Below, one piece after another: positions 1 through 7,239 of a DNA stretch of 23,334 nucleotides. The stretch is taken from the NCBI GenBank assembly GCA_905215465.1, contig CAJMPT010000023.1, positions 1 through 23,334 on the forward strand, in the 5' to 3' direction. The stretch is from an uncultured bacterium (GTDB lineage Bacteria > Actinomycetota > Coriobacteriia > Coriobacteriales > Atopobiaceae). Every line of letters begins with the position of its first letter. Positions within the stretch are counted from its first letter, which is position 1. The position numbers and the translations under genes are program-made. A model generated the notes under the pieces. It saw nothing but the letters and a program-made list of their open reading frames with translations. It was not told the origin of the DNA and did no database searches.

Positions 1-481
1 GGTAGGCCTCGGCGATCATCGGGCGATACTGCGGCTCGTGACCCGTCACAAAGAACGTGGCCTTGGCCCCATACCGGTCAAGGATGTCCAGGACCTTCTC
101 GGTGTTGGCCGAGGGGCCGTCGTCAAAGGTGAGGTAGAGGGTCTTCTCGCCGTTGCTGTGGTCGAGCCAGTCGGTGTGGCGCTCAGGGTCAAGCGCAAGG
201 TCGGCGGCGCGGTCGTCATCCGTGGGAAGCTCCTGCTGCCCGGAGGCATCCGCGGCCGGGGCCTCCGACTCCTCAGGCTGCTGCCTGTCGTTCACCACTT
301 CCCTCTTGCCGGCATTGCCCGCGGCCGGCGCGGCAGGCGAGAAGGACCCGGACACGGCAACCGCCACGCCAGCACACACGCCCAGCACCAGCACGGCCAC
401 GAGCGCCGCGGCGGCAACGCGCGCCGTCCGTCCGCTCTTGTCGCGGGGTGTGCCTCGGCGATCGGCTCTTCTCTCTGCCAT
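1..481 (-). CDS. Polysaccharide deacetylase (NodB homology), partial, C-terminus outside window
   Basis: The gene runs off the left edge, leaving 160 N-terminal residues. ATG at 481 is preceded by GGAG about 8 nt upstream. A basic N-terminus is followed by one hydrophobic segment (about residues 22-43), a signal anchor or signal peptide. A low-complexity Pro/Ala/Glu linker reaches about residue 105. The catalytic NodB domain then begins, with the hallmark FDDGPS at 119-124; the two Asp are the base and metal ligand in this family. A beta-strand and ATFFVTG follow at 141-147. The enzyme should act outside the membrane, removing N-acetyl groups from peptidoglycan or another N-acetylglucosamine polymer; the substrate cannot be told from this part. 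The family is clear. The remaining metal-binding His motifs lie beyond the window. Confidence 0.9.
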   Translation of the reverse strand, partial: MAERRADRRGTPRDKSGRTARVAAAALVAVLVLGVCAGVAVAVSGSFSPAAPAAGNAGKREVVNDRQQPEESEAPAADASGQQELPTDDDRAADLALDPERHTDWLDHSNGEKTLYLTFDDGPSANTEKVLDILDRYGAKATFFVTGHEPQYRPMIAEAY

Positions 482-556
482 TCCCCATGCTCCAGTTCTT
501 GTGTCGTTTGCGGGAAGGTGGCCCAGGGTCTTTCAAGAAACCTCAAGCCCTCTGTC

Positions 557-585
557 ACCGTAAGGGGTCCGCCCGTCGAACGCAA
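557..585 (-). promoter_or_regulatory. Candidate promoter of the polysaccharide deacetylase gene
   Basis: On the minus strand a -35-like TTGCGT (585-580) and a -10-like TACGGT (562-557) are separated by exactly 17 bp, about 75 bp before the ATG at 481. The -10 box is a weak match. A near copy of the window's recurrent word (CTTATCTCGCC) lies just upstream of the -35. Confidence 0.4.
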
Positions 586-620
586 GCATCCGGCGAGATA
601 AGACACGCGCGTCATCGCAA

Positions 621-653
621 ACGGCCCGAGCCGCCAGCTGGGGCCCGGGCCGT
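621..653 (-). terminator. Hairpin downstream of the coiled-coil wall hydrolase gene
   Basis: ACGGCCCG (621-628) pairs with CGGGCCGT (646-653), extended by three more pairs after one mismatch. It starts about 30 bp after the stop of the minus-strand gene at 682. The T-tract is poor (TTGCG), so intrinsic termination is likely but not certain. Confidence 0.5.
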
Positions 654-681
654 CCGAGTCGTGTGTGCTTGGAAGGAGCTC

Positions 682-1938
682 CTACGAGAGCGCGATTCCG
701 CCCAGCCAGCCACAGCGCACGGTGGACGTGATGCTGTACTCGCTCACCCAGGCCGAGAGGCTGCTGGTGCGCAGACGGCCGCTCGCGTTGTCGCGGACGG
801 TGTTGTTGCCCAGGTAGATGCCCACGTGGCCGTAGATTCTGGCCGCGGAGCTGTAGGGCGCGGACGGGCAGGCCACAATCATGCCGGGTTGGATGTTGGA
901 GACGGACGTGTAGCAGTACCAGTTGTACATGTCGCACGCGTTGCCGCCGCCAACGTTCAGGCCGGCCGCGGAAAAGACGCGGCTGACCCACGCGGCGCAG
1001 AGGCCGGAGCCCGGGGACGGCACGGAGTAGGCCGCCGACTGCACGGCGGCAAGGCTGCCGTTGCCCGTGACGGTCTGGCTGCCGCCTGAGCTGGAGCCGC
1101 CGGAGCTGGAGCCAGATCCGGAGCCGGAGCTGCCGTTGTTCCTGTTGGCGGCGGCTGCGGCCTTCCTGCGCTCCTCCTCCTGGCGTGCGGCCTCCTCCGC
1201 GGCCTTCTGGGCGGCAAGAAGCTCGGCGTCACGCTGGGCCATGAGCTCCTTGACCTCGGAGCTGAGGTTGTTGACCAGGTCCTGGGCCTCGGCTTGCTTG
1301 GCCTGGGCCTCCTCGAGCTGCTGCTCCTGCTGGGCCTGGAGGCCCTCGAGCTCGCTCTTCTGACCCTCAAGCTCGGCCTTCTCGGCCTCAAGGGAGCACT
1401 TCTGGTCCTCGAGCTCGGCCTTCAGGTCCTTGACCTCGGAGATCATGGCCTGGTCGGCGGCGCTGATCTTGTCGAGGTAGTAGATGTTGCTCGTGAGCTC
1501 CTCAAAGGTGGCGGAGGAGAGCAGGATGTCCAGTACGGAGGAGCCGCCGGACTTGTAGGCGGAGCTCATGCGGTCGCCCAGCTGCTGCTGCTTGGCCTCC
1601 ACCTCGGCCTGCTTGGCGTCGATCTCGGCCTGCTTCTGCTCGATCTCGGCCTGCTTGGCGTCGATCTGCGCGGAGAGGTCTCCCACCTGGGCCTGGGTCT
1701 GGCTCAGCTGCTCGGCGATGGCCGAGTACTCCTGGCCGATCTGGTCGAGCTTCTGCTGCGCCTCGTCATAGCTGAGCTGCGCCGCGTCGAGCTTCTCCTG
1801 CGTGGTGGCGGCGTGTGCGATGGCCGGGCTCAGGACGGCGCACATGCCGGCGCCCATGAGGATGCGCAGGGCGTCCCTGCGGGTAACGGTTCTGGGGGTC
1901 AGTCCGACCTCGGAAGAGTCAATACGCTTGCGCGACAT
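682..1938 (-). CDS. Secreted coiled-coil protein with C-terminal NlpC/P60-CHAP-like peptidase domain (PcsB-like)
   Basis: The protein has 418 residues. The start is ATG at 1938, with GGAG 6 nt upstream; the open frame extends further upstream but lacks a ribosome site. The N-terminus carries TRRDALR (19-25), close to a twin-arginine motif, then a hydrophobic stretch and an AHA cleavage-like site near residue 43. Residues about 45-275 are Ala/Glu/Gln/Lys-rich heptads with repeats of the type KQAEIE/DAKQAE, a long coiled coil as in PcsB and related division hydrolases. A Ser/Gly linker (about 280-300) joins a C-terminal domain with catalytic-type Cys near 314 (GLCAAWV) and His near 371 (YGHVGIYL). 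That arrangement fits a peptidoglycan amidase or endopeptidase whose coiled coil restrains activity. The role in daughter-cell separation is inferred from family resemblance. The adjacent deacetylase also acts on the envelope. Confidence 0.88.
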   Translation of the reverse strand: MSRKRIDSSEVGLTPRTVTRRDALRILMGAGMCAVLSPAIAHAATTQEKLDAAQLSYDEAQQKLDQIGQEYSAIAEQLSQTQAQVGDLSAQIDAKQAEIEQKQAEIDAKQAEVEAKQQQLGDRMSSAYKSGGSSVLDILLSSATFEELTSNIYYLDKISAADQAMISEVKDLKAELEDQKCSLEAEKAELEGQKSELEGLQAQQEQQLEEAQAKQAEAQDLVNNLSSEVKELMAQRDAELLAAQKAAEEAARQEEERRKAAAAANRNNGSSGSGSGSSSGGSSSGGSQTVTGNGSLAAVQSAAYSVPSPGSGLCAAWVSRVFSAAGLNVGGGNACDMYNWYCYTSVSNIQPGMIVACPSAPYSSAARIYGHVGIYLGNNTVRDNASGRLRTSSLSAWVSEYSITSTVRCGWLGGIALS

Positions 1939-1991
1939 TCGGTCTCCTTGGATACGGTGAAGCTGCGTGTGATTGAGCTGAATGCGTTCCA

Positions 1992-2021
1992 ATTCTAGCC
2001 GAGAAGCCCCTCTATGACCAA
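1992..2021 (-). promoter_or_regulatory. Candidate promoter of the PcsB-like gene
   Basis: Minus-strand TTGGTC (2021-2016), an 18-bp spacer and TAGAAT (1997-1992) lie about 55 bp before the ATG at 1938. The spacer ends in CTTCTCGGC, one mismatch from the recurrent CTTCTCGCC word, directly abutting the -10. Confidence 0.5.
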
Positions 2022-2045
2022 AACCACACGCACCCAAAAGCGCGA

Positions 2046-2074
2046 GCGGCGCCCCGGAACCCCCGGAGCGCCGC
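2046..2074 (-). terminator. Rho-independent terminator of the hydrogenase / nucleoid-associated protein unit
   Basis: GCGGCGC (2046-2052) pairs with GCGCCGC (2068-2074). After one mismatch CCGG pairs with CCGG across a 5-nt loop. In minus-strand direction the stem is followed by TCGCGC and then TTTT (2039-2036). It lies about 100 bp after the stop at 2172. Confidence 0.65.
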
Positions 2075-2102
2075 AGGTAAACAACGCAAGTCGTGCATCT
2101 CA

Positions 2103-2172
2103 GGCGAGAAGTGCCCCGGCTGGAGCGCCTGGACCAGCGCCGCGGGGCCCGGCGCCGCCAGTCCTTCTCGCC
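2103..2172. repeat. Inverted pair of the GGCGAGAAG word enclosing a second hairpin
   Basis: GGCGAGAAG at 2103-2111 faces CTTCTCGCC at 2164-2172, which overlaps the stop codon of the nucleoid-associated protein gene. Between them a minus-strand transcript can form GCGCCG/CGGCGC with a 7-nt loop. There is no T-tract, so this is a structured 3' end and not a classical terminator. Confidence 0.6.
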
Positions 2173-3227
2173 TAGCGGTTCTCTATCTGGGCCACGTTGC
2201 CGATGCTGATGGTGATGCGACCCTCGGCGTCGGTGGAGAAGTCCAGGTAGCCGGGCTTGTCGGCAAGCTCCGACGGGAAGCTGATCTCAACACCGGTGTC
2301 GGTGCGGATCTTGTGGCTCTTGGTCAGGCGGTTGGCCACGCCGCGGCGCACGGGCGCCTCCTCGGGCAGCTTTGCCTCGCGGACGCGCTCCTCGTAGACC
2401 TGCTGCACGTCGGGCCTGTCCTCAAAGATCTGGCGCCCCACCTCGGCAGGCTCGATGACCTCGTCCTGGTCGGCCTTCTCGGCGACGTAGGCCTTGGCGC
2501 GGGAGACCTCCACGGCCGGCGTGAGGCCGTACTCCTCGGCAATGTCGCTCACAATGACGCTGACCTCGTCGATGACCTCGTGGCTGGAGGCGGAGGACAC
2601 GCACTGGAGGAACTTCTCGGGGATGACCATGGACGCGGCGCCGCCAATGGAGCGCTCCTTGTCGTGGAAGTCTATGGTCATGGCCTCGCAGTCGACGAGC
2701 ACGTAGGAGTCCACCTTCTGGGTGGGGCTGGGCAGCGTGGTGTCCACGCGCGTGATGTCGTTGGTGGTTCCGCCCACCTCGTGCATGAAGGCCTGCTTGC
2801 GCGGCAGGAGCACCACGGCAAAGAAGCGCTTGCCCGCCGGACCGTCAAATGCAGCGTCGACCTGCTCCTCGGTGGAGGAGGCGTCTATCTTGGCCTCGTC
2901 GGTGTCGCGGAAGTCAGCCACCAGAAGGTCGCACTGCTCGAGCTCCTCCGCGCGACGCAGCTCCTCCCAGAACCACTGGGCGATCTGCGTCGAGAAAGCC
3001 ACGAAGTCCGTGCCCCCGCCCAGGTAGTGCTCGAGCTCTCCGGCAAAGCCCGACTCCGGCGAGAACTCGCCGTGCTTTGACTCCGCGTTGGCCACGATGC
3101 GGCGCAGGCGCCTCTGGACGTAGGAGCGCGTGGCGCGCGACTCCAGGTCCAGCGGCTGGTCGGAGAGGTAGGCGGAGCCCTCCTCGAAGTCGAAGACGTG
3201 CAGGATTGCCTGGCTGACCTTGAGCAT
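2172..3227 (-). CDS. Nucleoid-associated protein, YejK/NdpA family (37-kDa nucleoid protein domain)
   Basis: The protein has 351 residues. The N-terminus (SQAILHVFDFEEG) and the segment RFFAVVLLPRKQAFMHEV fit this family, whose founding member is E. coli YejK, a nucleoid-bound protein of unclear function. There is no signal peptide or membrane segment, so it should be cytoplasmic. The ATG at 3227 lies 6 bp after the stop of the hydrogenase gene, with GGAG about 10 nt upstream. The two genes are therefore probably one transcript. Length fits the family. The pairing with a hydrogenase is not one I know and may be accidental. The stop codon overlaps one arm of a GGCGAGAAG inverted pair. Confidence 0.8.
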   Translation of the reverse strand: MLKVSQAILHVFDFEEGSAYLSDQPLDLESRATRSYVQRRLRRIVANAESKHGEFSPESGFAGELEHYLGGGTDFVAFSTQIAQWFWEELRRAEELEQCDLLVADFRDTDEAKIDASSTEEQVDAAFDGPAGKRFFAVVLLPRKQAFMHEVGGTTNDITRVDTTLPSPTQKVDSYVLVDCEAMTIDFHDKERSIGGAASMVIPEKFLQCVSSASSHEVIDEVSVIVSDIAEEYGLTPAVEVSRAKAYVAEKADQDEVIEPAEVGRQIFEDRPDVQQVYEERVREAKLPEEAPVRRGVANRLTKSHKIRTDTGVEISFPSELADKPGYLDFSTDAEGRITISIGNVAQIENR

Positions 3228-3233
3228 GTGGTT

Positions 3234-4853
3234 CTACTCCGAATCTTGGTTCTGGCTTGCGGGCGTGGCCGCCTCGAGGGTCTCGGCGACCTCGTCGATG
3301 TCGGCGGCGTGCTTGCCGTCGGCATCGCGCTCGAGGGCGCCGATGAGCATGCGGTAGGAGTTCTCGTTGGCGTTCTTGCGCGGCGAGGTCTTCGCGTAGC
3401 GCTTGACCGCGGCGGCGGTCTTGTTCACCGCGGTGAGGGTGCCGGCGCCGGCGACGCAGCCGCCCGGGCAGGCCATGCCCTCGAGCAGGTAGCCATTGTA
3501 CTTGCCCTTGACGGCGTCCTTCATCAGCTTGCGGCACTCCTCGAGGCCCTCGGCATTGGCCACGTTGACCTCTCGCTCGGGGTAGCGCTTGTGAATGGCG
3601 TTGGCCACGGCCGTCGCCACGCCGCCCGCCACGGCAAAGCCACGGCCGTCGGCGGAGGCCACGTCGAAGTCGCCTCCCTCGCCCGAGAGCTTGGTGTAGT
3701 CGATATCCTTGGCCTCCATCATGCCGGCCATCTCCTCGAAGGTGAGCACGAAGTCCACCTCGGAGCGGACCGAGCGGCGCATGGCCTCGAGCTTCTTGGC
3801 CGAGCACGGCCCCACGAAGACGATCTTTGCGTTGGGGTGCTGCTTGCGGATAAGGCGCGCGGTGAGCGTCATGGGCGTAAGGGCCATGCTGATGCAGTCG
3901 GCGTTCTTGGGGAACTCCTTCTTTGCCATAACCGACCAGGCCGGGCAGCAAGAAGTGCCCATGAACGGAATCTTTTCAGGCACCTCATCGAGGAAGTCCT
4001 CGGACTCCTGGATGGTGCACAGATCGGCGCCGAGGGCGACCTCCTCCATGCCGGAGAAGCCCAGCTGCTTGAAGGCCTCGCGGAGCTTGTCGACGTTGCC
4101 CTTGCCGCCGAACTGGCCGACGAAGGCCGGCGCCACCTCGGCGATGACCTCGTCGCCGGCGTTGATGGCCATGATCACCTGGAAGATCTGGCTCTTGTCG
4201 GCGATGGCGCCAAACGGGCAGTTGACCAGACACTGGCCGCAGCTCACGCACTTCTCGTAGTCGATCTTTGCGCGACCGTGGTCGTCGGAGCCGATGGCGT
4301 GCATGCCGCAGGCGGCGGCGCAGGGGCGCTCGAAGTGGTGGATGGCGTGGTAAGGGCAGGTCTTGGCGCACAGGCCGCAGTGGACGCACTTCTCCTGGTC
4401 GATATAGGCCTTCTTGTCCTTGAAGGTGATGGCACCCTTGGGGCAAATCTCTCGGCAGGGGTGGGCCAGGCAGCCCTGACAGGCGTTGCTCACCTCATAG
4501 ACGTTGTCTTTGCAGGCGTTGCAGGCAAACTTGATGACGTTGATCAGGGGCGGCTGGTAGTAGGTCTCGGGGACCGAGGCGTCGATGATGCCGTCGGTCA
4601 TGCTCTGCGGCTTGTCGACGCCCTGCAGCGGCAGGCCCATGGCCAGGCGGATGCGCTCAGACACGATAGCGCGCTCGAGGAAGACGGACTCGCGGTAGGT
4701 CGCGATCTCGCCGGGGACGATCTCGTAGGGCAGGCGCTGGAGATCTCCCTCGGAGTCCTCCCCCTGCTCATAGGCGATGCGGGCGACGCCCGCGAAGACC
4801 TTTCGGTGGATCTCGGTAAGGTTGGTGTAGACACCACGCATAGTGCCAGGCAT
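3234..4853 (-). CDS. Monomeric [FeFe] hydrogenase with N-terminal 4Fe-4S clusters
   Basis: The protein has 539 residues. The N-terminal half carries several cysteine sets: an unusual group at 111-137 (CNAC...CQGC...C...C), CVHCGLCAKTCP (156-166), a further group near 178-182, and CVSCGQCLVNCP (202-212). The C-terminal half has the three H-cluster motifs: L1 TSCCPAW (300-306), L2 GPCSAKK (348-354) and L3 EGMACPGGC (458-466). The GPC form of L2 and absence of a small-subunit domain resemble the monomeric group-B type more than classic group A; this subgroup is my inference. Expected reaction: reversible proton reduction with ferredoxin electrons in the cytoplasm, disposing of fermentative reductant. 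Maturases HydE/F/G are not in the window. ATG at 4853 has GGAGAGGG 6 nt upstream. The gene is followed after 6 bp by the nucleoid-associated protein gene. Confidence 0.88.
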   Translation of the reverse strand: MPGTMRGVYTNLTEIHRKVFAGVARIAYEQGEDSEGDLQRLPYEIVPGEIATYRESVFLERAIVSERIRLAMGLPLQGVDKPQSMTDGIIDASVPETYYQPPLINVIKFACNACKDNVYEVSNACQGCLAHPCREICPKGAITFKDKKAYIDQEKCVHCGLCAKTCPYHAIHHFERPCAAACGMHAIGSDDHGRAKIDYEKCVSCGQCLVNCPFGAIADKSQIFQVIMAINAGDEVIAEVAPAFVGQFGGKGNVDKLREAFKQLGFSGMEEVALGADLCTIQESEDFLDEVPEKIPFMGTSCCPAWSVMAKKEFPKNADCISMALTPMTLTARLIRKQHPNAKIVFVGPCSAKKLEAMRRSVRSEVDFVLTFEEMAGMMEAKDIDYTKLSGEGGDFDVASADGRGFAVAGGVATAVANAIHKRYPEREVNVANAEGLEECRKLMKDAVKGKYNGYLLEGMACPGGCVAGAGTLTAVNKTAAAVKRYAKTSPRKNANENSYRMLIGALERDADGKHAADIDEVAETLEAATPASQNQDSE

Positions 4854-4982
4854 AAGGATCCCTCTCCCCTTTTGGTTGCGATTTTCTTGCTAGGCGGAGC
4901 TCCCCCTCAGAAGCAGCCGCACCCCACAAGTATGGCCCAAACTGACGGCATGCGGCTACAACGGCACCGTATTGGCACAGCA

Positions 4983-4999
4983 GGCGAGAAGCCCGCGCC
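4983..4999. repeat. Intergenic copy of a 17-bp repeat containing GGCGAGAAG
   Basis: GGCGAGAAGCCCGCGCC here is identical to 16813-16829. It lies between the rluA-family stop (5010) and the hydrogenase start (4853), about 130 bp upstream of the latter. Outer GGCG/CGCC can pair, giving only a very small hairpin with no T-tract. Confidence 0.6.
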
Positions 5000-5009
5000 G
5001 CTCGTGGCG

Positions 5010-5693
5010 CTAGCCCCAGAGCGCGGGGTCCCACGCACCCAGGCGGGCGGGCCAAGCCGTCCGCAGGCGCAGGCGCTCATGGGTGCTCGGGTGCTCGAGC
5101 TCCTCCTCGAAGGCGTGGAGCAGGAGGCCCGAGGCACTTCTCGCCCCGTTGTAGAGCGTGTCTCCCACAATGGGAAAGCCCAGGTGGGCAAGGTGAACGC
5201 GGATCTGGTGCTTGCGGCCGCTGCCGAGCTCCACAGCCAGGAGGCTGCGCCCGCCCGCATAGGCCAGGCGACGCACGCGCGTGAGGGCGGGCTTTCCCCT
5301 GCCGGGGACACAGACGCGCATGCGACGCGCGTCGTGGCGGTCGCGGCCGAGCGGCTGCTCTATGACCTTCTCGCCAGAGGGAAAGCGTCCCTGGACCACG
5401 GCGAGGTAGCGCTTTGCCATGGCGTGGCCAGCCACCTGCGCGTCAAGCGCCGGCTGTGTGGCCTTGTCTAGCGAGAAGAGCACGAGGCCGGAGGTGCCCA
5501 CGTCAAGGCGCTGCACGGCCTGGGGGCGCGCGTCGGGACGGCCCGTCGCGGCAAGGTGGTCCGCCACGAGGTCGGTCAGCGTCTGCGTGCCGGTGCCGTC
5601 CCCGTGCACCAGGATGCCCGCCGGTTTGTCCACCGCAAGCAGGACCTCGTCCTCGTAGACCACGGCGATGTTTTTGTGAGAAATACCGTTCAT
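5010..5693 (-). CDS. RluA-family pseudouridine synthase without S4 domain
   Basis: The protein has 227 residues from ATG at 5693. An upstream extension in frame has no ribosome site. The catalytic motif QRLDVGTSGL (61-70) contains the invariant Asp64 that attacks the uridine. LGSGRKHQIRVHLAHLGFPIVGDTLY is the conserved C-terminal core of the RluA/RluC/RluD group. The enzyme isomerises uridine to pseudouridine in rRNA or tRNA; the position modified cannot be predicted. It begins directly with the catalytic domain and lacks the N-terminal S4 RNA-binding domain of RluC/RluD, so it resembles the shorter RluA/TruC-like members. GAGAGGA sits about 12 nt before the ATG. An out-of-frame ATG-GCG-CCA-TGA overlaps the start as ATGA. 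The gene is divergent from the export cluster. Confidence 0.88.
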   Translation of the reverse strand: MNGISHKNIAVVYEDEVLLAVDKPAGILVHGDGTGTQTLTDLVADHLAATGRPDARPQAVQRLDVGTSGLVLFSLDKATQPALDAQVAGHAMAKRYLAVVQGRFPSGEKVIEQPLGRDRHDARRMRVCVPGRGKPALTRVRRLAYAGGRSLLAVELGSGRKHQIRVHLAHLGFPIVGDTLYNGARSASGLLLHAFEEELEHPSTHERLRLRTAWPARLGAWDPALWG

Positions 5694-5733
5694 GGCGCCA
5701 TACCGTCCTCTCGCCGCCGAAGGCCAAGCACCC

Positions 5734-5766
5734 AGCATACCGCGTCAGGGATGCCAAAAGTATGCT
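5734..5766. promoter_or_regulatory. Divergent dyad between the rluA-family gene and the export cluster
   Basis: AGCATAC (5734-5740) and GTATGCT (5760-5766) form a perfect 7-bp inverted repeat with a 19-bp centre. Each arm provides an outward TATGCT that could be a -10 box: for the adaptor gene (ATG 5801, about 35 bp away) and for the minus-strand gene (ATG 5693). No good -35 is seen on either side, so it may be an operator. Confidence 0.4.
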
Positions 5767-5800
5767 TCCCTCATCAATGCTCGGTACCGAGGAGGTCGCC

Positions 5801-7235
5801 ATGCACGATGCCAGGACACCCCGCGCAAATGAGAACTTCCCCGACGATAGCCAGGAAACGCTGCAGACGCTGCGCCCGGACGGGACCCTCGGCGAGTCCG
5901 AGGAGGACATGGAGGCGCGCCTTGCCATGGAAAGCCTCATGCGCCATCGCCGTGCGCGCAGGCGCAAGAAGCTGATCGCAGGTGGCATCGTCGGCGTGAT
6001 CGTGCTCGTGGGCGCCGTCGCGTGGGGCATCTCGAGGTTCACAGGGAACGCCAGGGGCGGCGACTCGCCCCAGCTCATGACGACCTTCGTCGACCGCGGC
6101 GACTTTACCGAGGCGGTCGAGACCTCCGGCGCAGTCAAGCCCGTGACCACCGTCGTCGTGAACCCCGAGGTCGGCGGCACCATCGAGTCCGTGAACGTCG
6201 CGGAAGGGGACACCGTCCAGGAGGGCGACGTGCTCCTTACCGTAAAGAACGACGAGCTGGACAAGGCGATTCGCGACGCGGAGATGGGCGTGCGCAACGC
6301 AAAGCTCGGCGTCTCGCAGGCTCAGTCTGCCTACGCCACGACGCTCGAGGCGTACAACAAGGTCGAGGAGATAAAGGACGAAGCAGGAAACGTCGTCGAG
6401 TACAAACGCGGCGCGGAGGGCCGCGACGTCGACTCGGCCGCGTTCGCCGTAGAGTCCGCCAACAACTCCCTCTCCGACGCCCAGGAGGCCTACAGCATCG
6501 CCGTCGCGAACGCCGAGAAGCGCACGGTGCGCGCCCAAGGGCGGCTCGGTAGTGGCCATGAACGCGCAGGTCGGCGCCTCAACCGACTCCGCCGCAAACG
6601 CCGGCGGCCTCATCCAGATCGCCGACCTCTCGCAGATGACGGTCAAGGTCCAGGTCAACGAGGTCGACATCTCGAAGGTCTCGGTCGGGCAGATGGCCAA
6701 GGTCACCTTCTCTGCCTTGCCCGGCGTCGAGCTCGACGCTCAGGTCACCCGCATCGCGACCGTCGCGGGCAGCGGCGAGGACTCCTCCGGCCACGGCGGG
6801 GGCGTCGTGACCTACGACGTCAGCCTGCTCATCCCCCAGCCTGCCGCCGAGCTCAAGCCCGGCATGACGGCCAACGTCCAGATCATGCTCCAAAGCGTGC
6901 CCGACACCCTCATGGTCCCCTTGAGCTGCGTGGCTATGGACGAGGCGGGCGGCTCCTACGTCATGGTCGTCACCGATTACGAGACGGGCGCCGCCGAGCG
7001 CAGGTCTGTGAGCGTCAGGGCATCGAACCAGACGACCGCTGCCATCGAAGGCGACGTCGACGAGGGCGACAAGGTCCTTCTTGACCCGTACTCGGTGCCC
7101 GACCCCGACATGGGTACCAACGACGGCTCGGGCCCCGTCTCGACCGACGGCGAAGCGCCCGTCGCAGAGAACGCCGCGGGGTCCGCGTCCGACGACGGCG
7201 CCGAGCCTACCGCCGCGGCGGATACGGCGGCGTAG
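5801..7235 (+). pseudogene. MacA-like efflux adaptor (HlyD/membrane fusion family), frameshifted near 6530-6537
   Basis: ATG at 5801 has a strong AGGAGG 6 nt upstream. Frame one gives a basic stretch and membrane anchor (about residues 50-75), a biotinyl-lipoyl half domain (VGGTIESVNVAEGDTVQEGD) and an alpha-hairpin, ending in KRTVRA at about 6535. The continuation is in another frame: PKGGSVVAMNAQVGAS, a lipoyl second half, the beta-barrel (QMTVKVQVNEVDISKVSVGQ) and a C-terminal Ala/Asp-rich tail to 7235. Joined, they give about 477 residues, normal for the family. The break lies in GTGCGCGCCCAAG; restoring one GC dinucleotide would read VRAPKGGSVV, the expected motif, so a 2-bp deletion in a GC run is the simplest explanation. 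Reinitiation at GTG 6552 is conceivable. It could also be an assembly error. The intact role would be linking the ABC permease to export across the envelope. Confidence 0.85.
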
Positions 7236-7239
7236 CGCC

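Noticed and set aside
4983..4999. The 17-bp repeat as an intrinsic terminator
   Set aside because: The possible stem is only about 4 bp and no T-tract follows in either direction.
3198..5471. Very long plus-strand open frame (757 codons) antisense to the hydrogenase
   Set aside because: It is a high-GC shadow with no ribosome site and low-complexity Gly/Ala/His/Leu content; the minus strand encodes clear conserved proteins.
5682..5706. Three-codon leader ATG-GCG-CCA-TGA overlapping the pseudouridine synthase start
   Set aside because: Such short overlaps arise easily by chance, and the upstream ATG has no better ribosome site than the main start.
6521..6560. Programmed ribosomal frameshift in the adaptor gene
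   Set aside because: No slippery heptamer or in-frame stop that would drive +1 shifting, and the family is not known to use recoding; a 2-bp deletion in a GC run is simpler.
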